Positions 7,647 through 15,260 of a stretch of 64,000 nucleotides of DNA are shown here, one piece after another (position 1 is the first letter of the stretch; each line of letters begins with the position of its first letter). The stretch is from JABSOG01 sp965277695 (GTDB taxonomy: Bacteria; Pseudomonadota; Gammaproteobacteria; Enterobacterales; Alteromonadaceae): NCBI GenBank assembly GCA_965277695.1, contig CBDIDQ010000053.1, positions 31,377 through 95,376 on the forward strand, read 5' to 3'. Made by a program: the position numbers and the translations under genes. Below the pieces are notes generated by a model that was given only the letters and a program-made list of their open reading frames with translations, was not told the origin of the DNA and did not search any database.

Positions 7647-9476
7647 TTAATGATGGTGATGAGAGCAATTAGTATGACCTGAATGAGCGTGCGAATGCCC
7701 ATGTGAATGCCCGTGCGAATGCCCATGTGAACATGTACTGTCCTCGTCATGAGAATGATTATGGGGTATTAACTCCAGCAAAAATGAGCGCATACCCCTG
7801 CGATAAATCGAATAGCCACACAACACCAGAAAAATAACCAAAGCCGCCCAGTTTATCCAACTAAAACCGTGTACATCACCAGTAAGGTTAATCGGTTGAA
7901 AATCTGTAAAAACAGCATTTGTCACCAACCCAAGTATGATGGATGTGGTCAAACAACTAACGGCCAACAGCAAAGCTGTTGATCGATTGTGTAATTTGCT
8001 TATTACCCCAAACGTCGATATATTGGTTGCCGGACCAGAGAGCAAAAATGCCAACCCGGCACCGGGTGAAACCCCGCCAATCAAAAATACCGCAGCCAAT
8101 GGCGTAGCACTTGAGGCGCAAACGTAGACGGGTATCCCCAAAGCGGCAAACAATACAACCTGCAATTGGGTCCCAATAGTGACCAAAGAGAGGTTACTGA
8201 GCAGCGGATGAATCAGTGCGGCAATAACAATACCAACCAATATCCAGGGTGCGATATGGTCCAACAGATCGTGGGTTGAATAATGCATACCACTTTTGAA
8301 TTTTTCACTGAACGTTTGAGTCGATATGGGCTCAATCGTTACGTCTGTCGCTGGCTGCGCTTTTTTGCCAGCGTATTTTGCGACCACCAGCGCCACAATA
8401 ACCGCCAGCAATGCCGCACAGACCAATCGAGCCATCGTCAAGTCAGTGCCCAACAAAGGCAGAGAAATCAAAATGGCGTCAATACCCAGCTCGGGTGTGG
8501 CAATAAGAAAAGCGATTGCTGCGCTTGGAGGAACCCCTTTTTTAACCAATGAATGATACACCGGAATAATGCTGCACGAACACAAGGGTAGCGGTATGCC
8601 CACAGCCATGCCTTTGGTTGCCTGAGACACACTGCGGCCTCGTTTGAGCCAATCGACAAAAGAATCAGACATAAATGCTTTAATAACGCCGGCAAAAACA
8701 AAGGCCAACAACAACATCGGTGCGGTTTCGAGCAATAAGTAGACCACAGTATCCGCCATTTCTACAGGCCAACCCGATTCTGATGGATGAGCCACTGCGT
8801 TGATCAGTAGGTAAAAAACACACGCCAGCCCCAATAAACTCCCAGCCCCTTCAGCTCTTTGATTGAGCTTTTGGCGGCTGCTGCTAGCTTGTTTAACGGG
8901 GGGTTTGTGGAATAAAACATGGACCAGAGTACCAACCACAAATGCCTGGAAATAAGTAACCGGATTAGTCTGAATGGGGGCAATCAAGGTATCCGCGAAG
9001 GTAAACCCTAATACAGTGCCAACGGCGATAATACCAAGCATCCCACAGGCGGCGATTGTGCCAAAATGTGGTTTTATAAACCACCAAACAAACAGTCCAA
9101 TTGGGATCCGATGAATGGCCACACTCAATGCTAGATTCTGCTCAACTTGATACAGTGCCATTGCTGCACCATCTGCCAGCGTATGTATAACAAGTCCGAC
9201 CACGCCTGTCAGTACTGCGATTTTGTGTACTTCGCTGGTTTTTTGATAAACCCTTTCGATTAGCATCGGTACGACCAGGCCAAATAGCATGATTAGTCCA
9301 ATTTCAGGACCGCTTGAGTCAATTAGTTTGGGGATAATATCGATGCACACCAGTGCGGCAATGATCACAAATACAAAACCGTTCAGGGAAGAAAAAAAGT
9401 AATCCTTCTTTAACGAAAGTGTATTCACCAGTGGTGCTATAAATAAAAATGCGATACTTAAAAGTAATACGAGCAC
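7647..9476 (-). CDS. ZIP-like domain fused to ArsP/DUF318 permease with His-rich tail
   Basis: A 609-residue membrane protein with two recognisable parts. Residues 1-200 resemble a ZIP zinc transporter: HTLADGAAMA (His98, Asp102) and VAIHRIPIG (His122) mirror the metal-binding helices 4 and 5 of ZIPs. Residues 225-575 match the ArsP_1 permease family (GIPLPLCSCSIIPV, and CASSATPLAA later), whose members include arsenical and Cu/Zn exporters. The tail from about 577 is very His-rich with repeated GHSH, a probable zinc-binding segment. Zur-type palindromes 60-100 bp upstream suggest control by zinc. A Zur-repressed gene would be expected to take metal in, whereas ArsP relatives export it, so direction of transport is open. 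Homology is clear; the fusion's role is inference. Confidence 0.85.
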   Translation of the reverse strand: MLVLLLSIAFLFIAPLVNTLSLKKDYFFSSLNGFVFVIIAALVCIDIIPKLIDSSGPEIGLIMLFGLVVPMLIERVYQKTSEVHKIAVLTGVVGLVIHTLADGAAMALYQVEQNLALSVAIHRIPIGLFVWWFIKPHFGTIAACGMLGIIAVGTVLGFTFADTLIAPIQTNPVTYFQAFVVGTLVHVLFHKPPVKQASSSRQKLNQRAEGAGSLLGLACVFYLLINAVAHPSESGWPVEMADTVVYLLLETAPMLLLAFVFAGVIKAFMSDSFVDWLKRGRSVSQATKGMAVGIPLPLCSCSIIPVYHSLVKKGVPPSAAIAFLIATPELGIDAILISLPLLGTDLTMARLVCAALLAVIVALVVAKYAGKKAQPATDVTIEPISTQTFSEKFKSGMHYSTHDLLDHIAPWILVGIVIAALIHPLLSNLSLVTIGTQLQVVLFAALGIPVYVCASSATPLAAVFLIGGVSPGAGLAFLLSGPATNISTFGVISKLHNRSTALLLAVSCLTTSIILGLVTNAVFTDFQPINLTGDVHGFSWINWAALVIFLVLCGYSIYRRGMRSFLLELIPHNHSHDEDSTCSHGHSHGHSHGHSHAHSGHTNCSHHHH

Positions 9477-9535
9477 GATTTTTTCCTCAATTATTGTTAT
9501 TGATTTAGAGAATAGCCTATTTGCATCTCTTAAAT

Positions 9536-9553
9536 GTTATGTTATAACATATC
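9536..9553. promoter_or_regulatory. Zur-box-like palindrome 3
   Basis: Contains the core ATGTTATAACAT at 9539-9550. It lies in the divergent promoter region about 60 bp upstream of the ZIP/ArsP fusion start. Confidence 0.7.
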
Positions 9554-9564
9554 TAAACTTAAGT

Positions 9565-9582
9565 GTGATGTTATAACATAAC
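9565..9582. promoter_or_regulatory. Zur-box-like palindrome 4
   Basis: GTGATGTTATAACATAAC, core at 9568-9579, lies about 45 bp upstream of the DUF1826 start. Together with palindrome 3, 29 bp away, it could control both divergent genes. Confidence 0.72.
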
Positions 9583-9625
9583 GAAGCCAATTTAATCAAA
9601 CCCAAATAATAAAGAGAGATGCTTG

Positions 9626-10273
9626 ATGCTATCAATTGCTGACCACAACCCAGAGTCTTGGCAAATTGCCGAAGACCCCATGGTATTTACAGAACTGTTC
9701 CTGAGCGAAAAGCACATTGCTATCTGGCAAAGGGACACACAACAAACCATTAGCCGCTATTTTGACACTTGCTTTGAACACCTTGGGCAGGGATTACGCA
9801 CGGTTTATGCTTTGAAAACGCTCAAACAAGCGTTGCTGAAAGACTTGCCTGAAGGCCAAGGTAAAACAGAGGTGATTGAAGATATTTACTTACTGGCTGA
9901 CATGCTGACCTGTTTGTTTGATTGTCAGGATGTCGGTATACGATTGGCACCGATCACTAGTGCCATGTGCCCCCGCTTTCATATCGACAACATACCGGCA
10001 CGGCTGGTTTGTACTTATCTTGGAGATGGTACTCAGTGGTTGCCTGGTGAAGTCGTTAGCCATTCAAAGCTTGGACATGGCGCAAATGGTCTGCCGGATG
10101 ATGAATCAGGACTCTATTGCGATGCAACTGCGATCCAACAACTCAAATCATTTGATGTCGGCATACTCAAAGGCAGCAGCTGGCATGATGACGTGACCAA
10201 AGCCGTTGTTCATCGTTCTTGTCCTATTGAAATCGGGCAAAAGCGGGTGCTGTTGACGCTTGATCCGATGTAA
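9626..10273 (+). CDS. DUF1826 domain protein, predicted zinc-stress protein
   Basis: A 215-residue cytoplasmic protein of the DUF1826 family (CPRFHIDNIPARLVCTYLGD is the conserved core). I chose the ATG at 9626, with GAGAG upstream, over a TTG one codon earlier. The biochemical function is unknown. Family members are known to sit next to COG0523 GTPases in Zur regulons, and here a COG0523 gene follows convergently. Conserved His, Cys and Asp residues in the core could bind metal. The Zur-like sites 45-90 bp upstream support zinc regulation. Confidence 0.85.
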   Translation: MLSIADHNPESWQIAEDPMVFTELFLSEKHIAIWQRDTQQTISRYFDTCFEHLGQGLRTVYALKTLKQALLKDLPEGQGKTEVIEDIYLLADMLTCLFDCQDVGIRLAPITSAMCPRFHIDNIPARLVCTYLGDGTQWLPGEVVSHSKLGHGANGLPDDESGLYCDATAIQQLKSFDVGILKGSSWHDDVTKAVVHRSCPIEIGQKRVLLTLDPM

Positions 10274-10282
10274 AAAACTTGC

Positions 10283-10320
10283 CCTGAGGCCAGGTGACCT
10301 TTAAGTTACCTGGCCTTAGG
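10283..10320. terminator. Shared hairpin between convergent genes
   Basis: Stem CTGAGGCCAGGT / ACCTGGCCTTAG, with one mismatch, fills the 63-bp gap between the convergent DUF1826 and COG0523 genes. The T tract is weak on both sides, so termination is likely but not certain. Confidence 0.6.
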
Positions 10321-10336
10321 TTACTTAACCTGAGAC

Positions 10337-11545
10337 TTAGGCACTTTCACTCCATTGCGGGAAGGGATCGCTTAACGTTGCCCAGTAGTCTTTCCCTTTA
10401 AGCAACTCATCATCTGACAACAGGCATTGATCGAGTGCGTGGGTCATCGCAGCCTGATCCAATTGCTGACCAATGAACACTAATTCCTGGCGCATATCAC
10501 CAAAAGGCTCGACCCACTGTTTCTTTATAGAGTCTAGAGATTGTTCATCAGCAGGCCAGTCAGCTTTGGGGGTTGCCTTGTAAAACATACCACCAAAACC
10601 ATAATGCATGATGCCACCAGCCTGATTCCATTCCCCGGCAAATTGAGGGCGTGATGCCAACCAAAAATAACCTTTGGATCGAATTAAGTTGCCAAATTGT
10701 TCAATTGAGTCAATAAACTGATGAAATTTTTCAGGGTGAAATGGCCGACGGGCTTGAAAACTAAAGCTGCTAATACCGTACTCTTGGGTTTCAGGTACAT
10801 GTTCGCCGCGCATTTCTTTGAGCCAGCCTGGTGCCTCTTGGGCACGTTCAAAATTGAACAAACCAGTGTTGAGCACAGCATCAATGTCTACCTGCCCTTG
10901 GGTGATCGGGATGATTCGGGCATGTGTATTGAGTGTTTTGAGTATCGCCATAAGACGCTCAATATCACCAGTTTGAGCCAAATCGGTTTTACTGATGAGG
11001 ATAACATCGGCAAACTCAACTTGCTCAACCAGTAAATCAGTGACACTACGCTCGTCTTCCTCTCCCAGCGATTCGCCTTTGTCTTGTAAGAATTGTGCCT
11101 CTTGATAATCCTTTAAAAAGTTTACCCCATCGACAACCGTGACCATAGTGTCTAATGTTGCAATATTCGATAATGACATGTCATTCTCATCGGCAAAGGT
11201 GAAGGTTTCGGCCACTGGCAATGGCTCAGAAATACCGGTGGATTCAATCACTAGGTAATCAAATCGACCGTCTTTGGCCAGTTTGCCCACCTCCAGCAGC
11301 AAGTCTTCACGCAAAGTGCAGCAAATACAACCATTACTCATTTCTACTAGCTTCTCTTCAGCGCGGTTGAGGGAGACTTCGTTTTGAATCATCGCCGAGT
11401 CGATATTGATCTCACTCATATCATTGACAATAACAGCGACTTTTTTCCCCTGACGATTATTCAGGATATGGCTGAGCACCGTTGTTTTCCCTGCACCAAG
11501 AAAACCCGAAAGAACAGTTACGGGCAATTTACTTTGTTGAATCAT
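10337..11545 (-). CDS. COG0523-family GTPase, putative zinc metallochaperone
   Basis: A 402-residue G3E GTPase. It has the Walker A motif GFLGAGKTT at the N-terminus, the metal-binding NGCICCTLRED (CxCC) motif near residue 73, and a CobW C-terminal domain. Members under Zur control are thought to deliver zinc to key client enzymes during starvation (ZigA/YeiR/ZNG1 type). A Zur-like palindrome sits 43-60 bp upstream of the ATG. With the DUF1826 and ZIP/ArsP genes it forms a coherent zinc-limitation cluster. Family assignment is secure; the zinc chaperone role follows from known members and the operator. Confidence 0.92.
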   Translation of the reverse strand: MIQQSKLPVTVLSGFLGAGKTTVLSHILNNRQGKKVAVIVNDMSEINIDSAMIQNEVSLNRAEEKLVEMSNGCICCTLREDLLLEVGKLAKDGRFDYLVIESTGISEPLPVAETFTFADENDMSLSNIATLDTMVTVVDGVNFLKDYQEAQFLQDKGESLGEEDERSVTDLLVEQVEFADVILISKTDLAQTGDIERLMAILKTLNTHARIIPITQGQVDIDAVLNTGLFNFERAQEAPGWLKEMRGEHVPETQEYGISSFSFQARRPFHPEKFHQFIDSIEQFGNLIRSKGYFWLASRPQFAGEWNQAGGIMHYGFGGMFYKATPKADWPADEQSLDSIKKQWVEPFGDMRQELVFIGQQLDQAAMTHALDQCLLSDDELLKGKDYWATLSDPFPQWSESA

Positions 11546-11587
11546 AATGGGACTCTCAATTTTTTAGAATTAAATTTAAACGCAAAT

Positions 11588-11605
11588 GTGATGTTATAAC
11601 ATCTC
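11588..11605. promoter_or_regulatory. Zur-box-like palindrome 5
   Basis: GTGATGTTATAACATCTC, core at 11591-11602, lies 43 bp upstream of the COG0523 start codon. It is the fifth copy of this palindrome within 4.2 kb. Confidence 0.72.
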
Positions 11606-11735
11606 AATTTAATAAGGAAGTGTTATTAGACACTCAATGCAAAACTGGCGGGCGGCTATTATTCCGCGAGCGGCTGTGTCGGTGTCTTTGATCGGCGTCA
11701 CCCTGTTTCCACTGTAAAGGGTAGGGGTTTTAATC

Positions 11736-11817
11736 TAGTGCGCGCTTTGCGAACAACGCTTAAATACGCTTAAGCTATTGTTATATAAGATTAAAGCCGT
11801 GCGCAGAGCGCACGCTA
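11736..11817. repeat. Imperfect inverted repeat, terminator-like
   Basis: Arms TAGTGCGCGCTTTGCG (11736-11751) and CGCAGAGCGCACGCTA (11802-11817) pair with a few mismatches around a 50-bp AT-rich interior. The right arm can also fold locally (GTGCGC-AGA-GCGCAC). It lies just past the fadE stop and may end fadE transcription. The rest of 11606-11832 shows no gene I can support. Confidence 0.5.
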
Positions 11818-11832
11818 CTTATATCGATTCGT

Positions 11833-14253
11833 CTATTTCCCAGCCATCAACTCATCCGCATCAAAATCATCAACATTAATCACTCTCAGTCGACCCGCTT
11901 CGGCGCGGCGTAAAATCTCGGCTTCGGCTTCAGTGATGGCATCAAGTGCTAGTCCTTTGTCGGCGACTTCGTTGAGGCGGTAAAAGGGTAGTTTTTCTTT
12001 ACTGGCGCGACAGACTTTATCGTAGATGGGTTCGGCGGCGATGATGTCTGCTAATGTTTGTTCTTGCAGTCCTAACGGGTTGCCGGGCTCTGGTGTTAGA
12101 TACATATCTCGACCTAATAGTGAGCGGGTTTCGCTGGGGGTTTGCATTAACCGGGCAACTTTATGGTCGAGTATGTCTGAGGGTTTTTTTAGCGTTGGGC
12201 CATAAGGGAAGATGATGGTTTTGGCTATTTTGCCAGCAATGCGATTGGGAAAGTTATCTAGCAACTCAATTAACGCCTGCTGGGCTTTAACTAAACAATC
12301 TTCTGCGGCCCACTGCATCAATACCAGCGAGCCATCTGGCCGGCCTTCATCATTAAAGCGTTTGAGCGTCGCACTGGCGAGATAAAGCATACTCAATACA
12401 TCGCCTAAACGGGCTGATATCCGCTCTTTGCGTTTTAAATTGCCGCCTAATGTGGCCATGGCCAAGTCTGACATAAAAGCCAGTGCGGCACTGAATCGCT
12501 TCATTTGCTGATAGTAGGGTTTGGTTTGGTCATCAAAAGGCGCTCTGTTAAGTCGGGCGTCGGTTAACGATAGCCATAAGGTTCGCATCGCATTGCTGAT
12601 GGTAAAACCGATATGACCAAATAAGGCGTCATCAAAGCGTTTCAGTGATTCAGCTTGGTTGTCAAACTGGGCGACCATTAATTCTTCGAGCACAAAAGGA
12701 TGGCAGCGAATGGCCCCCTGACCATAGATGATCATGTTGCGGGTTAAAATATTGGCCCCTTCAACGGTGATAGAAATGGGCGCAGCTTGATAACCCCGAG
12801 CCACAATATTGCTGGGACCCATACAAATGCCTTTGCCGCCGTGTAAATCCATCGCATCAATATTGGCTTGACGCATTCTTTCGGTTAAATGGTATTTAAC
12901 AATAGCGGAGATCACCGAAGGTTTTTCGCCCAAGTCAATGGCTCCGGTAGAGAGCGTTGTTGCGGCGTCAGCCATATAGGCATAACCGCCAATACGTGCT
13001 AGCACTTCTTCAATGCCTTCCATTTTGCCGATAGGTAACTTAAATTGCCGCCGAATACGAGAATAAGCCCCAGATGCCATCGCTAGTGCTTTGATATTGC
13101 CAGTACTGTTAGACGGCAAGGTGATAGCCCGACCGACAGACAAGCATTCAACCAGCATTCGCCAGCCTTGCCCGGCCATGGCTGGGCCACCGATGATATA
13201 GCTGATTGGTACAAAAATATCGTCACCCTGAGTCGGACCATTTTGAAACGGAATGTTGAGGGCAAAATGACGACGGCCAATTTTTACCCCTGCGGTATCG
13301 GTGGGGATCAAGGCGCAAGTGATACCGAGATCTTCTTCGTCACTAAGCAATAGGTCAGGGTCGTATAATTTAATCGCCAAACCCAAAACGGTGGCAACCG
13401 GGGCTAAGGTAATATAACGCTTATTCCAGGTTAGGCGCATTCCAAGGACTTCTTCTCCTTCAAATTGGTCATAACAAACAATGCCAAAATCAGGAATGGC
13501 ACCAGCATCCGATCCGGCTTCTGGATTGGTCAGGGCAAAACAGGGGATCTCCAGTCCTTTGGCCAGCCGGGGTAAATAGTAGTCTTTTTGTTCGTCGGTG
13601 CCATACAGTTGTAATAATTCGCCCGGGCCTAAGGAGTTTGGTACGCCGACGGTGCTGGATAACACCGAGCTTTTACTCGACAGTTTTTGCAATACACAAC
13701 TTTGTGCATAAGCAGAAAAGTTAAGACCGCCATATTGGGTTTTGATGATCATGGCAAAAAACTGGTTATCTTTGAGGTATTGCCACACTTCGGGTGACAG
13801 GTCGGCGCGTTGATGGCTGACTTCCCAGTCGTTGGTCATGCGGCAGACAGTTTCAACCGGACCATCTAAAAATGCCTGTTCTTGTGGGTTTAAACGGGGT
13901 TGGGGAAAACTGTGCAGTTTGCTCCAATGGGGGTTGCCGCGAAACAAATCGGTTTCCCACCACGTGGTGCCAGCTTCAAGGGCTTCTTTTTCTGTGCGCG
14001 ACATCTCGGGCATGATGGATTTATACAGTTTCAATATCGGCAGGCTGAGGTACTGTTGGCGGATGCCGGTGATATTGAGCGCAAAGACGATGGGTAAAAA
14101 TAATAACCAAAGAAACGCCGATACGACCCCGCTAATACTGCCACCAAGCATTAATACGGTGGTGGCGATGGTATAAGTGCTCAAACTAGCGCGGTGATAG
14201 GCTAGTATCCAAAGCACTGTAATTAGTAGCACTAACCAGATTAAAAATTCCAT
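11833..14253 (-). CDS. fadE: Acyl-CoA dehydrogenase FadE
   Basis: At 806 residues this is the long bacterial FadE (about 814 in E. coli), which carries out the first, FAD-dependent oxidation of acyl-CoA in fatty acid beta-oxidation. The N-terminus has two membrane segments (MEFLIWLVLLITVLWILAY and about 34-60), as in other FadE proteins. The central part has acyl-CoA dehydrogenase blocks: CFALTNPEAGSDAG, the substrate/FAD site, and DLHGGKGICMGPSN near the active-site region. The C-terminal third is the DUF1974 extension typical of FadE. No adjacent fad genes are present, so it is probably monocistronic. Confidence 0.96.
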   Translation of the reverse strand: MEFLIWLVLLITVLWILAYHRASLSTYTIATTVLMLGGSISGVVSAFLWLLFLPIVFALNITGIRQQYLSLPILKLYKSIMPEMSRTEKEALEAGTTWWETDLFRGNPHWSKLHSFPQPRLNPQEQAFLDGPVETVCRMTNDWEVSHQRADLSPEVWQYLKDNQFFAMIIKTQYGGLNFSAYAQSCVLQKLSSKSSVLSSTVGVPNSLGPGELLQLYGTDEQKDYYLPRLAKGLEIPCFALTNPEAGSDAGAIPDFGIVCYDQFEGEEVLGMRLTWNKRYITLAPVATVLGLAIKLYDPDLLLSDEEDLGITCALIPTDTAGVKIGRRHFALNIPFQNGPTQGDDIFVPISYIIGGPAMAGQGWRMLVECLSVGRAITLPSNSTGNIKALAMASGAYSRIRRQFKLPIGKMEGIEEVLARIGGYAYMADAATTLSTGAIDLGEKPSVISAIVKYHLTERMRQANIDAMDLHGGKGICMGPSNIVARGYQAAPISITVEGANILTRNMIIYGQGAIRCHPFVLEELMVAQFDNQAESLKRFDDALFGHIGFTISNAMRTLWLSLTDARLNRAPFDDQTKPYYQQMKRFSAALAFMSDLAMATLGGNLKRKERISARLGDVLSMLYLASATLKRFNDEGRPDGSLVLMQWAAEDCLVKAQQALIELLDNFPNRIAGKIAKTIIFPYGPTLKKPSDILDHKVARLMQTPSETRSLLGRDMYLTPEPGNPLGLQEQTLADIIAAEPIYDKVCRASKEKLPFYRLNEVADKGLALDAITEAEAEILRRAEAGRLRVINVDDFDADELMAGK

Positions 14254-14368
14254 TATGACTCCATTTGTTGTTTTTTATTTCGTAGGCGTTTGTTCAAGTA
14301 TAGACAAGCGAATAGATTTCAATACAATGGTTTTTAACTGACTGCTTGATAAATAAAAAGAAATTATT

Positions 14369-15133
14369 GTGTGTGAACTATTAGCATTAACGGCCAATAC
14401 GCCGACGGATATTTGTTTTAGTTTTTCTGGCCTGATAGAGCGAGGCGGTAATACCGGTCCGCATCAGGATGGCTGGGGGATCACTTTTTATGAAGGCGGT
14501 GGTTGCCGCTCATTTAAAGACCCATTACCGAGTTGCGATTCCAAAATTGCCAAATTTGTTGCTGATTATCCGATTAAAAGCCATTCGGTGATCAGCCATA
14601 TTCGTCAAGGCAATCGTGGCAAAGTCAGCCTTGAGAATACCCACCCCTTTACCCGCGAATTGTGGGGCAAAGAACTCACTTTTGCCCATAATGGCCAGCT
14701 GAGTAATTATCGTCAACTGAAAAATGACAACTATCTGGCGATTGGTAATACCGATAGCGAACTGGCGTTTTGCTGGTTGCTCGACGAACTGAAAAAGAAA
14801 TATCCCACCAGACCACGAAATTTTAAATCAGCGATGAACTATGTGGTTAAGTTGTGCAAGCAACTGGAGCATCATGGTGTATTTAATATGCTATTGACCG
14901 ATGGCGTGTATATGCTGGCTTATTGCAGCAACAACTTGCATTTTATTACCCGCAAAGCGCCTTTTGGTGAGGCTGAGCTGATTGACCAGGATTTAACCGT
15001 GAATTTTCAGCATGTTACCACCCCGGACGATATCGTCACTATTGTCGCCACTAAACCGTTAACAGAGAATGAACAATGGACACAAATCATGCCCGGTAAC
15101 CATCGATTGTTTAAATATGGGGTAGAGGTATAA
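14369..15133 (+). CDS. yafJ: Class II glutamine amidotransferase, YafJ type
   Basis: A 254-residue protein with an N-terminal nucleophile amidotransferase fold. A GTG start at 14369 puts the catalytic Cys at position 2 (MCELLA), which is decisive for the start choice. Other family blocks are NTGPHQDGWGITFY, SHIRQGNRG and THPFTRELWG, with FAHNGQLSNY. It is close to E. coli YafJ, whose substrate is uncertain; the related EgtC acts on gamma-glutamyl compounds. It is divergent from fadE, as yafJ and fadE are near each other in enterobacteria. Confidence 0.9.
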   Translation: MCELLALTANTPTDICFSFSGLIERGGNTGPHQDGWGITFYEGGGCRSFKDPLPSCDSKIAKFVADYPIKSHSVISHIRQGNRGKVSLENTHPFTRELWGKELTFAHNGQLSNYRQLKNDNYLAIGNTDSELAFCWLLDELKKKYPTRPRNFKSAMNYVVKLCKQLEHHGVFNMLLTDGVYMLAYCSNNLHFITRKAPFGEAELIDQDLTVNFQHVTTPDDIVTIVATKPLTENEQWTQIMPGNHRLFKYGVEV

Positions 15134-15260
15134 TTTCCGTTTTGCTTGTACCTATCTCTGTGTTCAAAGAAGGAATGCTTGTTTGCCTAGTTGATTTTTG
15201 TTAACTTGGCCAGCCAATCAGGTTTAATTATTTTTTTTACAATTGGTTAAGGTAAAAGTC

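Noticed and set aside
11637..11717. A 26-codon plus-strand ORF (MQNWRAAIIPRAAVSVSL...) just after Zur box 5
   Set aside because: The nearest AAGGA is about 17 bases upstream of the ATG, too far to count as a ribosome site, and no family was recognised. It could be a zinc-regulated leader, but the evidence is too thin.
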